Source: Verrucomicrobiota bacterium (lineage in GTDB: Bacteria > Verrucomicrobiota > Verrucomicrobiia > Opitutales > Opitutaceae). From it: a stretch of DNA of 20,793 bases. Below the pieces are notes generated by a model. It worked only from the letters and a program-made list of their open reading frames with translations. It was not told the DNA's origin and searched no databases. Shown one piece after another: positions 1 through 7,913 of the stretch. A program made the translations under genes and the position numbers. Each line of letters opens with the position of its first letter. The first letter of the stretch is position 1. The stretch lies in assembly GCA_023457715.1 (NCBI GenBank), contig JAEWKR010000018.1:1-20793 (forward strand), read 5' to 3'.

Positions 1-46
1 GAGCACGACCAAAGATTGGGGCGTCCTGCATACGCGTCATCCTCAT
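1..46 (-). CDS. Probable pseudopilin GspJ, N-terminal 15 codons only (cut by window edge)
   Basis: An ATG at 46-44 overlaps the TGA stop of the upstream gspI-like gene in an ATGA arrangement, and the frame stays open to the window edge (starts MRMTRMQDAPIFGRA). The sequence ends before any prepilin cleavage motif would appear, so the family is inferred only from position: after gspG, gspH and gspI the next gene in type II secretion operons is normally gspJ. The 4-base overlap implies translational coupling with the gene before it. Confidence 0.5.
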   Translation of the reverse strand, partial: MRMTRMQDAPIFGRA

Positions 47-558
47 GCGTCCTTTCCCTGCAGTTCGAGGATCCGGGTCTTCGCCTCTTCACGCAGCTTG
101 TCGCGCTCTGCGGGCTCGATCGTCCACGTGGGGCGCAGCACGGTGAAGCGCTGCACGACCTGTTCAGGGCGAGCGGCCTTTTCGCCGGTCCCTCCGCTGA
201 GGTCGCAGGTGAACGTCACTTGATAAAGATCCGCCGTGTTGGTGAGCGCGATCTCCACCGACCATTGGAGCCGGCGCCCGTCGGCGGTCTGAAACTCTCC
301 GCCCTCCTCGAGCTTCTTGCGGTCCGGCTCGGCCAGCACCAACGCGCGCGCGAAGGCCACATCGGCGTCGTTCCCCTGCCCGCGGGTCGCGAGTTCGTAC
401 CCGTTGAGGATATTGATGTACGCGCTGGATAGCACCATCGACGCGAACGCAAAGATCGCGAGCGCCACGAGGACCTCGAGCACGGTGAACCCGGCGCGTG
501 CCCGCCCCCCGCTCCCTCGCACCAGGCTGCGGATCCGCCACGAACGGGCCGCTCTCAT
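43..558 (-). CDS. gspI: Pseudopilin, GspI-like (type II secretion)
   Basis: This 171-residue protein has a prepilin N-terminus: a basic leader of about 23 residues ending in Gly23, then Phe24-Thr-Val-Leu-Glu28 and a hydrophobic helix of about 20 residues. Gly at -1 and Glu at +5 are the prepilin peptidase (GspO/PilD) signature. The rest is a soluble domain with no motif I recognise. Minor pseudopilin GspI helps nucleate the periplasmic pseudopilus with GspJ and GspK in the inner membrane. The GspI call rests on operon order after gspG and gspH and on the TVLEVLVALAIF-type helix typical of GspI. Its ATG overlaps the stop of the gene before it (ATGA at 558-555) and its stop overlaps the next start. 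A type IV pilin-like minor pilin is the alternative. Confidence 0.75.
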   Translation of the reverse strand: MRAARSWRIRSLVRGSGGRARAGFTVLEVLVALAIFAFASMVLSSAYINILNGYELATRGQGNDADVAFARALVLAEPDRKKLEEGGEFQTADGRRLQWSVEIALTNTADLYQVTFTCDLSGGTGEKAARPEQVVQRFTVLRPTWTIEPAERDKLREEAKTRILELQGKDA

Positions 559-1109
559 CGCGCGCCCCCCGCCTCTTCAGCCGACAGCGCCGGCGCGCAG
601 GTCCACGGATCGATCGCATTCACGATCGTGCGTCCACCGCCGAAGAACTGCACCCGGAACGGGCTGCACGTGCCGTCGGCATAAAAGCTCACCTCCTCCA
701 CCTTCTTCGTCTCGATCACGGCACCGGCAATCATGATCAGGTTGCCGCCTTTTTGCTGCCCGAGGAAACTCACCTCGAGATCGCCCGCTTCGGGCACGGG
801 AAACACCTTCGGGCCCCGGGCCGACCGCACGACGAACGCCTTGCCGCCCTGCTCACGGTCATCCACGAACGAAAGCCCCGCATCCTGCTCCGTGTTCAGC
901 GCCGTCTTCCGCGCGTACTGCACCGCGGCCCAGAACACCTCCTGCGGGGTCTGCGCCTGCGGAGTAAGGAGCCGCGAGCTCGTCCCAACCAGGATCCCGG
1001 ACATCAGCCCGATCAGGGCCAGCACGAGCAGCATCTCGAGCAGCGTGAACGCGGCGGCGCCCACGGTTCTCCCGGGACCGAAAGGGCGGTTCCGGTGCGA
1101 AGGAATCAT
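555..1109 (-). CDS. gspH: Pseudopilin, GspH-like (type II secretion)
   Basis: I place the start at the ATG at 1109-1107, giving 184 residues. The frame is open further upstream, but that part runs through gspG and is a frame shadow. The N-terminus has a basic leader, then Ala20-Phe21-Thr-Leu-Leu-Glu25-Met and a hydrophobic helix, as in type II secretion minor pseudopilins. The residue before the cleavage site is Ala instead of the usual Gly. The C-terminal domain (about 50-184) carries two cysteines but no recognisable catalytic motif. Position between gspG and gspI supports GspH. The stop overlaps the gspI start by 4 bases, and the gap to gspG is about 31 bases, so the genes should be one transcript. 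Confidence 0.72.
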   Translation of the reverse strand: MIPSHRNRPFGPGRTVGAAAFTLLEMLLVLALIGLMSGILVGTSSRLLTPQAQTPQEVFWAAVQYARKTALNTEQDAGLSFVDDREQGGKAFVVRSARGPKVFPVPEAGDLEVSFLGQQKGGNLIMIAGAVIETKKVEEVSFYADGTCSPFRVQFFGGGRTIVNAIDPWTCAPALSAEEAGGAR

Positions 1110-1140
1110 GTCAAAACGCGCGGCATGGCGCCGCACCGGG

Positions 1141-1605
1141 TTACTGCGTCCGCTGCGCGCCCACTTCCCAATTGCCGATGTCGTCCTCGGTTCCCGACTG
1201 CTTGTCCGGGCCGGATGACCACACATCGTAACTGTCGCGGTTCCGGGTGCCGGGGAAGGTGTAGTTGTACGGCGTGTTCCAGGGATCCTCGGGGATTTTG
1301 GCGGGTTCGAGGTATGGCCCGCGCCAGCCGCCCCGACTGGCCGGCGGCGTGATGAGTGCATTGAGCCCCTCCTGCGTGGAGGGGAAATCGCCCATGTGCA
1401 TCTTGTAGCTAAAGAGCGGCACCTTGATGCTCTGCGTGACAAACGACTTCGCCGTGTCAATCTTGGCGCCGTCGAAGATGCCGCCGAGCTTGCTCACCGC
1501 CAGGCCGGCCAGCAGACCGAGAATGGCGAGCACCACGAGGATTTCCATCAGCGTGAAGCCCCGGTTGCGCTGACGTCGCGAAGAATTGCGGAAGTACATG
1601 GTCAT
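1141..1605 (-). CDS. gspG: Major pseudopilin GspG (type II secretion)
   Basis: With the start at the ATG at 1605-1603 the protein has 154 residues, close to the usual GspG length. It shows the prepilin motif Arg15-Gly16-Phe17-Thr-Leu-Met-Glu21 and a long hydrophobic helix. The C-terminal part has the GspG hallmarks: a DPWNTPYNY segment (family consensus DPWGxPYxY) and SSGPDKQSGTEDDIGNW, the acidic calcium-binding loop. GspG is the main subunit of the periplasmic pseudopilus that drives substrates through the outer membrane secretin. A second ATG two codons later is equally possible, as neither has a clear Shine-Dalgarno sequence. The frame is open 34 codons further upstream, but those residues look like leader RNA. 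It is the first gene of the gspGHIJ run. Confidence 0.88.
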   Translation of the reverse strand: MTMYFRNSSRRQRNRGFTLMEILVVLAILGLLAGLAVSKLGGIFDGAKIDTAKSFVTQSIKVPLFSYKMHMGDFPSTQEGLNALITPPASRGGWRGPYLEPAKIPEDPWNTPYNYTFPGTRNRDSYDVWSSGPDKQSGTEDDIGNWEVGAQRTQ

Positions 1606-1647
1606 GAAAGCTTGGATAGAGCGGCGGACCTTGTCGAGACGGAGCCA

Positions 1648-1680
1648 TACCGGGAACCTTCCCGTAGCGTCCACCCGGTA
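1648..1680 (-). promoter_or_regulatory. Dyad with alternative pairings in the gspG leader
   Basis: A 7-base inverted repeat (TACCGGG at 1648-1654 with CCCGGTA at 1674-1680) overlaps a second one (CGGGAA at 1651-1656 with TTCCCG at 1659-1664). The two hairpins share bases and cannot form together. They lie 43-75 bases upstream of the gspG start. A leader with mutually exclusive hairpins could regulate the operon, but I see no match to a known riboswitch. Confidence 0.25.
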
Positions 1681-1744
1681 AGGAGCCGCCCCCGGCCGAT
1701 TCCGCAAGCGGCGACACGATCAGCGCCGCGCGGGTTCCATCACA

Positions 1745-1908
1745 GAGGGATAGCCGCAAAAACGCGCAGAAGGCGCAAAAAAGAAGCGGGTTCGAGGTAG
1801 CTGCAGTGCTTCAGCCTGCAGGAGGGAGGGTGGCCGCAAATCCAAGGCGTCGAACCACCAGGCTGAAGCTCGGGTGCTACCTCAGAAATTTTTGTGCGGC
1901 TATCCCTC
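1745..1908. repeat. Nested inverted-repeat element (MITE- or REPIN-like) between gspG and the 182-aa gene
   Basis: The ends are a perfect 13-base inverted repeat: GAGGGATAGCCGC at 1745-1757 and its complement at 1896-1908. Inside lie a GCGCAAAAA-type repeat (1753-1782) and two facing 29-base REP-like units (1794-1822 and 1855-1883). The 312-base gap 1606-1917 holds this element plus the gspG leader, and no gene. The right end stops 10 bases short of the stop codon of the upstream gene. I see no convincing target-site duplication. Confidence 0.65.
1794..1883. repeat. Pair of inverted REP-like units, family 1 (GAGGTAGC-N6-GCTTCAGCCT)
   Basis: Unit 1 is 1794-1822 (plus) and unit 2 is 1855-1883 (minus). 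Both read GAGGTAGC, a variable 6-mer, GCTTCAGCCT, a variable 3-mer, then GG. The first three variable bases pair with the last variable triplet in each copy: TGC with GCA in unit 1 and ACC with GGT in unit 2. This covariation supports a conserved hairpin after a GTAG tetranucleotide, the layout of REP elements mobilised by RAYT (TnpA-REP) transposases. No such transposase is in this window. Confidence 0.6.
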
Positions 1909-1917
1909 CGCTGTTTC

Positions 1918-2466
1918 TCACCGCCGCACGTCGTCGTCCGTCGCAAACCGGCGATCCGGGCCGGCGGAGATCAGTTCCATCACCGAGCCACTCAATTGGT
2001 GAAAGCGGAAAGGCGTGCCCCAGCGGTCGCACAATTCGCCGCGATCGTTGATGGCCGGGTGCCGTGGCGACAGGAACGCAAACTGCAGCGAATTATCCCC
2101 GGCGAGGGCCTGCGTGATCTCATGGTTTTCGCCCACCGGATTGCCCTCGCGCGGAAAATTGGTCCGCCACGCCTCCAGCACCGCCGCCACGATCTCCAGG
2201 TCCCGCTGAATCGTCCCACGCGGAGCATTCAGCTCGCTCGCAATCGGGCTCACCTGCTCCGCCGGAATCTCCGCCGCCAATCGCGTCAGCGCTTCAGCGC
2301 GCGCGCCGCCGGTGGGCGTCTCCGCCGGTTCGGCCATGGACCGCGGGCGGCCCGCCCGCCCCTCCGCGCTGTCGTCCTCCCGCCCCTCGAAAACCCACAA
2401 CGGCAGCAGCCCGCCCGCGAGCAACAGCACGGCGGCGAGAGCTGCGATGAGCGGGCGTTTGGGCAT
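1918..2466 (-). CDS. Membrane-anchored protein with GspG-like C-terminal domain, function unknown
   Basis: This 182-residue protein begins with a basic residue cluster and one hydrophobic helix (about 5-25), either a signal anchor or an uncleaved signal peptide. It lacks the G/A-FTLxE prepilin motif. A low-complexity acidic linker follows (28-55). The C-terminal part resembles the end of GspG: Asp147-Arg-Trp-Gly-Thr-Pro152, then SAGPDRRFATDDDV at 167-180, equivalent to the GspG acidic calcium loop. I infer a periplasmic protein with a pseudopilin-like head domain but no pilin stem. It sits just upstream of gspG in the same orientation, so it may be an accessory factor of this secretion system. 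The start codon is only 2 bases from a tandem-repeat arm and no Shine-Dalgarno is visible. Confidence 0.65.
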   Translation of the reverse strand: MPKRPLIAALAAVLLLAGGLLPLWVFEGREDDSAEGRAGRPRSMAEPAETPTGGARAEALTRLAAEIPAEQVSPIASELNAPRGTIQRDLEIVAAVLEAWRTNFPREGNPVGENHEITQALAGDNSLQFAFLSPRHPAINDRGELCDRWGTPFRFHQLSGSVMELISAGPDRRFATDDDVRR

Positions 2467-2467
2467 G

Positions 2468-2669
2468 GGGAAAGGGACCTAAGGGAGGAAAGGGACCTAA
2501 AGGACCTAAGGGACGTAAAGGACCAACCATGGCAAACCAGCCGGCGACAGCCGCGCCTTGGAGCAGACAGCGCCGGGTTCAGCAGCGCCCAATGCCCCAA
2601 ACCGCAAACCCCTCCTTAGGTCCCTTGCGTCCTTTAGGTCCCTTTCTTCCCTTAGGTCCCTTTCCCTCC
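2468..2669. repeat. Inverted pair of 9-bp tandem repeats (GGGACCTAA type)
   Basis: The left arm (2474-2524) is a run of 9-base units such as GGGACCTAA and GGGAGGAAA. The right arm (2616-2669) is the same type in reverse orientation. Positions 2468-2505 and 2629-2666 are complementary over 38 bases with one mismatch. The arms fill the gap between the stop of the DUF1501 gene (2674) and the start of the next gene (2466). The 91-base centre has no recognisable feature. The right arm matches the arm at 13518-13562 unit for unit. Confidence 0.85.
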
Positions 2670-2673
2670 CCCC

Positions 2674-4140
2674 TCACCCCATAAACCCCAGATCCGGTTT
2701 CGCGAACCGGCCAATGTTCGGCAGCACCACGGGGAGGTCGGTCGCGCTGACGCCGAACCAGCGGGCGAGCGTGGCCGAATACTCGTCGACGCTGGTGGTC
2801 GGAATCCAGCGGCCGCGGCCGGTGTCATCGGGGCCGTTGATCGCGAAGTCGGGCATCCGGCCGTAGATCTCTCCGCCTTTCACGGCGCCGCCGACAATGA
2901 AATGGTGGCTCCCCCAACCGTGGTCCGACCCATCGCCATTGGTGTTGTAGGTGCGGCCAAAGTCGGACGCGGTGAACGTCGTCACCTGGTTCTGCGCATT
3001 GACTGCGCCCAGCGCGTTGTAGAACGCGGTCACCGACTGGCTCACGTCGCGCAGCAGGTTCGCGTGCGCGCCAATCGCGGTGTTGCCGAGGTTCACCTGG
3101 CTGTCGTGCAGATCCCAGCCGCCGATGCGCGCGAAGTAGATCTGCCGCTTGAGTCCAAGCTGGGCCTGCGCATTCACCAGCCGCGCAATCATGTGCAGCT
3201 GCTGGCTGAGATTTGAATTCAGCCCGGTGAAATGCGACGCGAACGGACTCGTGCCGGTGATCACGCTCGAGAGCAGCGCGCTGTTGTTCAGCGCATTCGT
3301 CGTCACGCCCGCGAACGCCGTCTCGAACAGGTTGGCATTCTGCGCCGCCAGCGCGTCCTTCAGCGCGGCGGTGCGAATGCCGTGGTTGTTCGTCGTGCTC
3401 GTGCTGCTGCCCGTGAGCGAGATCGCCCCGTTGGTGCCGACCGCATACTGCGCGATGTTCCGGCCGACCTGAAACGAGTTCTGACCATTCAGCGTGATCG
3501 CCATCGAGATCCGGCTGTTGGTGTTGAACGCGTTCGTAAGATCCGCGAGCCGGCCGCCCCAGCCGGTCGTAAAGGGCTTGTCCGCGATGCTGCTCTGCCA
3601 CTCGACCTGCTGGTCGTTGTGCGAGAAGAGCTGGAGCGGGCGAAGGTCGGGACGCGAGGTGTACAACGCCTTCGTCAGCGGATGCGCCAGCGTGCCGACG
3701 TTCGCCAGCACCGCCATCCGGCCCTGGTCGAACAATCCCTTCAACCCGCCATTCGCGGAGCCGTCCGGCGCGAGGCCCAGCGCCGGATGCAGGCCCCACG
3801 TGCGCCCATCGGAGGTGCGCGGCGTGATTGGCAGCAGGGAACTTTGCGGCAGCGCCAGCGCCCCGCGTCCCAACGCATACGCCGAGTACGTCGTCGCATC
3901 GGTCGGCACGACCAGGTTGTTCGCATCGTTGCCGCCCGCCAGGAACAGACACACCAGCGCCTTGAAGTCGGAATCGAGCGCTCCCACCGCCGGCGGCGTG
4001 GAACCCGCCCCGGCGTCCGGGGCCGCGATCGCCCCCATCAGCCGCAGCTGAGCCAGGGCCGAGAGCATGCCGGTGGAACCCACCGCGGCACAACAGGCAC
4101 CCACGAACTTGCGACGGGAAAGATCAGGAAGAGAGGACAT
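2674..4140 (-). CDS. DUF1501 family exported protein
   Basis: This is a 488-residue protein of the DUF1501 family, distantly sulfatase-like proteins of unknown function that are frequent in Planctomycetes and Verrucomicrobia. It starts with a twin-arginine-like signal, Ser8-Arg9-Arg10-Lys11-Phe12, and a hydrophobic stretch (about 14-40), so export in folded form by Tat is likely. Family landmarks include LFLAGGNDANNLVVP (about 65-79) and, near the end, FGRTYNTNGDGSDHGWGSHH followed by FIVGGAVKGGEIYGRMPDF (about 393-431). Length is typical. It lies 164 bases downstream of a DUF1800 gene; the two families are commonly adjacent and presumably act together. A repeat arm begins about 12 bases upstream of the ATG and only a weak purine-poor ribosome site is visible. 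Confidence 0.9.
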   Translation of the reverse strand: MSSLPDLSRRKFVGACCAAVGSTGMLSALAQLRLMGAIAAPDAGAGSTPPAVGALDSDFKALVCLFLAGGNDANNLVVPTDATTYSAYALGRGALALPQSSLLPITPRTSDGRTWGLHPALGLAPDGSANGGLKGLFDQGRMAVLANVGTLAHPLTKALYTSRPDLRPLQLFSHNDQQVEWQSSIADKPFTTGWGGRLADLTNAFNTNSRISMAITLNGQNSFQVGRNIAQYAVGTNGAISLTGSSTSTTNNHGIRTAALKDALAAQNANLFETAFAGVTTNALNNSALLSSVITGTSPFASHFTGLNSNLSQQLHMIARLVNAQAQLGLKRQIYFARIGGWDLHDSQVNLGNTAIGAHANLLRDVSQSVTAFYNALGAVNAQNQVTTFTASDFGRTYNTNGDGSDHGWGSHHFIVGGAVKGGEIYGRMPDFAINGPDDTGRGRWIPTTSVDEYSATLARWFGVSATDLPVVLPNIGRFAKPDLGFMG

Positions 4141-4151
4141 GGGAGGGGAGC

Positions 4152-4304
<153 letters not shown>

Positions 4305-4310
<6 letters not shown>

Positions 4311-7300
4311 CTGCACCGCCCCTTGCGGGACGGTGACGGTGAGATAGATCGCGGAGCGGACGCGCTCGGTGTCGAAGGCGGTCGTACCGACGGCCAGGGC
4401 GCCGATCGCCTTGGTGATGCGGTCGACGATGGGCGCCGGCAGCATGCCGCCGGCGAGGAGGAGATTCGTCTGCGCCACGAGTTCCGCGGGCTTGCCGGCC
4501 AGCGGCAGCAGCCGCTCGAGCGAAATCCCGACGGTGGTCTCCGCCAGGTTCGTCGCCGAACGGTTGGCGTAGATGAGATTCCACAGCATGTTCGGCAACG
4601 TGATCGCCGTGGAGTCGTTGGTGATCTGAAACTCCGGCGCATACAGCCCAAAGGTGGCCAGAAGTCCCGGATGCACAAAATTCGGCTCGAAGAAGTTGAA
4701 CACCGTCGGCGCGCGCAGCGGCGCCTGGCCCGCCTGATTCTCCGGGAAGGTATAGGCGATCCGGCCGTTGTTTGCGCGGGCTTCGAACGCGCGCATGATC
4801 GCGGTGACCCGCAGCAGGGGTTCCTTCAGCTTGCCGAAGCTGGCGGTGGCGGCCACGGCGCCCGACCGCGCCTCGTAGTCGAGCAGGATCGCGCGGACCA
4901 CGGCGGCGAGATCGCCGCGCACCCCGCGGCCGTTGTCGGCGAAGGCCTGGGCCACGCGATAAACGTACCCGGGGCTGGGATTGCTCGTGACCAGCCGCTG
5001 GATGAGCTGCCGCGACACGAACGGGCCGGTGTTGGGGTGATGGAAAAGGGTGTCCAGCGCCTGCCTCAGGTCCTGCAGGCCACCCTGGCCGGCGGGCAGC
5101 TGCACGCCGCCGACAATCGTCTTGGCGGTGTCGTCATGGAAGGTGGGAAAGAGCACCATCGGCTGGAGGTAATTCGATGGCGCGCCGCGAAAATTGGAGG
5201 CGACGGACGTATCAGCGGAGAACGACCACCCGGTGAACACCTTCGCGAGCTCCGTGATCGTGGTCTGATTGTACGTGGCGATCGGGAGCCCCAGCGGGTC
5301 GAGCTTGAGCGTGCCGTCCGGCTGCAGCTGCGTGAGTCCGATCGTGAACAGCTGCATGATCTCGCGCGCATAGTTTTCGTCCGGGGACGAGAGCTGCCGG
5401 CCCGTGTTGCGCTCGAATGTCGCCTTTCCGTTGCGCAGCGAGCTCAGGTACACCCCCATGATCGGGCTGAGGGTCACCTGTTCGAGGAGGTCCCGATAAT
5501 TTCCGAAAGCACCCTGCACGAGCAGGTCGTAGTAATTCGCGAGGCCGCGGGCGTTGCCGTTCACCGTGCCATTCACGTCCGACACCACGAGCAGCTCGCT
5601 GAGGGCAAAGGCCACGCGCTGCCGCAGCTGATCGGGTGACGTGACCGCGATCTTCCACCAGGCCGCCACCCGGTTCTGCTGCGAATACTGCGGATTGTCG
5701 CCCACCGCGTACGCGCGGAAATCCGCGTCGGTGCCCTCGAGGTGGAGCGACGGAGCCAGCGCCATCTGCGCATCGATCCAGGCTCCGAGCGCCGTGAACG
5801 GCTGGCCGGCGAGCGCGTCGATTTCACCCTTCGTCGGGCCGAACGTGGCCTGGGCAAGGAAACGTGAGGCATCGCTCGCGGAGAGTTGCGGCGGCGCGAA
5901 CGCCGGCGGCGGCGCCGGCGCGGCGAAGGTCATGCTCCCGCTCGACTGAATGAACGTGCCCCGCAGCTCCCCCGTGGGGTACGTGGCCGTCTGCACGTCG
6001 ACGTAAACCTGCCCGTTGCGAATGGCCTCGAGCAACTGCGCGGCGGTGTAGGTGCCGCTCGTGCCAAAGGTCCAGCGCATGCCGGAAACCTGCCCCGTCG
6101 GCAGCCGCACCAGCTCGGCGCCGACGTCGGCCCCGGTGCCCAGGCGGAGATAAACGGCGGTCTGCGGCGAACTTAGATTGGAGAAGGTGAGATTGACCGA
6201 GCCGAACGTGCCGTCACCGCCGACCTGCACCGTGGCCGTGCCGAACGCGGTCGAGGTGGCGCCGGCCACCGTCCGCAGAGCGGCGATGTAGAGCGAGCCG
6301 GGGTTGAAAAAGATCGTGGCGCTCGCGGCGCCGGTCATGCCGACGCCGTAACCCGTGCCGGAGGTGAGCTGCAGCGTGACGTCCTTGTTGATCGAGGTGC
6401 TGGCGTTGGTGTCGAGGGCGGTGAGCGTGACCGTCGTGGAGGTCGCGCCGGCCGGAATCAACGCGGACCCCGGCAGTCGCGCGTAGTCGACGCCGTTGAT
6501 CGCGGTCCCGCTGAGGCTGTAGTAGACGGTCAGTTCGGCCGCGGTGTTGCCCGTGCGGGTCAGCGTGAAGACTGCGGGCGGCGCGCCCCTGGCATCGGTG
6601 GTCGCCACGGTGGCGCCCACGGAGACCGTCGCGGTGCCCTCGGCCGTCAGGTCGTACACTTCGACGAGCGCATTGCCGGTGGTGCCGCCCACCCCGCTCA
6701 CCTGGATCGTGTAGCTGGCGCCAGGCGCGAGGTCGACCAGCAGGGCGGCGTCCTTCGAGTTCGCGGCGAAGGGAAAGGCTCCGGCCTGACCAAAGGCGCT
6801 CGTGATCGCGGAGGCATTCACCGAGCCCCAGTTGTCGTTTGCCGCAATCTGGACGTTGCGCGCGTCCAGCACCGCGATCGCGGGGTCCGCCAGCGTGCCA
6901 CTGACGCCATATTCCGCGAGCGCGGGCCCGGCCGCGCGGATCAGAATCTTGCGCGCGCCACCGCCGGGCGCGAGGACGATGCCGGAAATCATGATGCCCG
7001 CGCCCGTGCCCACCTGCGCGCGGGTGGAGAGGTTCAGCAGCCGGGCCGAACCCGTGACGTCGTACACCTCGACCAGCGCAATGCCGGTGCCGTTGTTGGC
7101 GCCCTTCACCTGGGCCGTGTAGGATCCGGGCGTCAGGGTCGCGATGAGCGCGGCGTCCCGGCTGCCCGAGGAGGCGAACGCGAACGCACCGACGGAGGAA
7201 AAGGCCGCGGCGGTGGCCGCCGCCGCCGGGCTCACGGTCGTCGACCAGTTGTCATTGGCCAGCACCCGCACCCCCGCGCTGTTGAAAACCTCGATCTGGG

Positions 7301-7538
7301 GATCGCTCAGCACCCCGCTGACGCCATAGCCGGACAGCGTGGGTCCCACCGCGCGGATCAGGACCTGCTTGGCGGCGCCGGGGCCGATCACGAAGCCGAC
7401 AACCGCCACGTTGCCGCCGGTGCCCACCTGGGCGCGGGTGGATACGTTGGCGAGCCGTTGGTCGAACTCCGCGCCCGACGTCATGGGCGCTAGGATACAG
7501 CCGCACAGCAGCGCGGCAAAGGTGAGCAGACGTTTCAT
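4305..7538 (-). CDS. Large secreted DUF1800 protein with repeat module, Calx-beta-like and CHRD domains
   Basis: I start at the ATG at 7538 (MKRLLTFAALLCGC), which gives a clean signal peptide of about 23 residues and a 1077-residue protein; the 28 codons upstream look non-coding. Two copies of a roughly 130-residue module follow (about 29-161 and 167-297), each running from STRAQVGTG through a VLIRA-GP-L core and NDNW to VEVYD. A Calx-beta-like domain (302-410), a CHRD-like domain (about 415-531, ending in VYVDVQTATYPTGELRG) and a Pro/Ala linker (538-550) come next. The DUF1800 domain occupies about 551-1070. DUF1800 function is not established; pairing with the DUF1501 gene downstream is a recurrent arrangement. 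The protein is probably exported and surface-exposed or periplasmic. Confidence 0.88.
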
Positions 7539-7912
7539 GGGTATGGGCTGGAGACCCAGCTTGGAACGCCGCCAGCGTGACGGGCCGCGAGCGGCCGAGT
7601 CGAGGGACAGCATTGCAAGCAAGGCGTAAAAAACCGGAGCCCGCTGCGACGCCGCATCCCTCCCGGGGTGCCGCGAAAAAAATGCGAAAACCGGGGCAAA
7701 AAGCGTTAGGCTTTAGGCGGTAGGCATTAAGCGCCGACCCAATCTTCCGCCTGAAGGCGGACTACGTACCAAAGCCACGGGCTCGGGTATGTAGTCCCGC
7801 CCGGCGGCTGGCTTGGGTACGTAGTCCCGCCGTCAGGCGGAATGCCTTGGCTGCGGGCTGCGCGGTAGGCCGACAAAAAGCCTAAAGCCTACCGCCTAAA
7901 GCCTACCGCTTT
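7539..7912. other. Gap between phosphofructokinase and DUF1800 genes; repeats only
   Basis: This 374-base gap carries no gene. From 7539 to about 7698 I see only A-rich and GC-rich DNA with no convincing promoter for the DUF1800 gene. From 7699 to 7913 it is filled by an inverted heptamer-repeat pair enclosing three REP-like units, listed separately. Confidence 0.7.
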
Positions 7913-7913
7913 T
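7699..7913. repeat. Inverted pair of 7-bp GCCTANN tandem repeats
   Basis: The right arm (7880-7907) is four heptamers alternating GCCTAAA and GCCTACC. The left arm (7699-7732) is its reverse complement with a few changes. Complementarity spans about 34 bases. The right arm reaches the TGA stop of the phosphofructokinase gene (7915-7913). The same heptamer, GCCTANN, appears as four direct units at 19381-19408. Confidence 0.85.
7747..7840. repeat. Cluster of three REP-like units, family 2 (GTAGTCCCGC hairpin)
   Basis: Unit a is on the minus strand (7765-7747), units b (7791-7807) and c (7821-7840) on the plus strand. Each is GTAG followed by a small hairpin, for example CCGCC-TTCA-GGCGG in unit a. 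Each is preceded by a conserved GGCT(T/C)NGGTAN stretch. Units a and c face each other as an inverted pair, the REPIN layout. Two further copies lie at 19246-19318 with compensatory stem changes. Confidence 0.7.

Noticed and set aside
1606..1740. c-di-GMP-I riboswitch upstream of gspG
   Set aside because: The conserved core including ACGCAAAGCC is not present.
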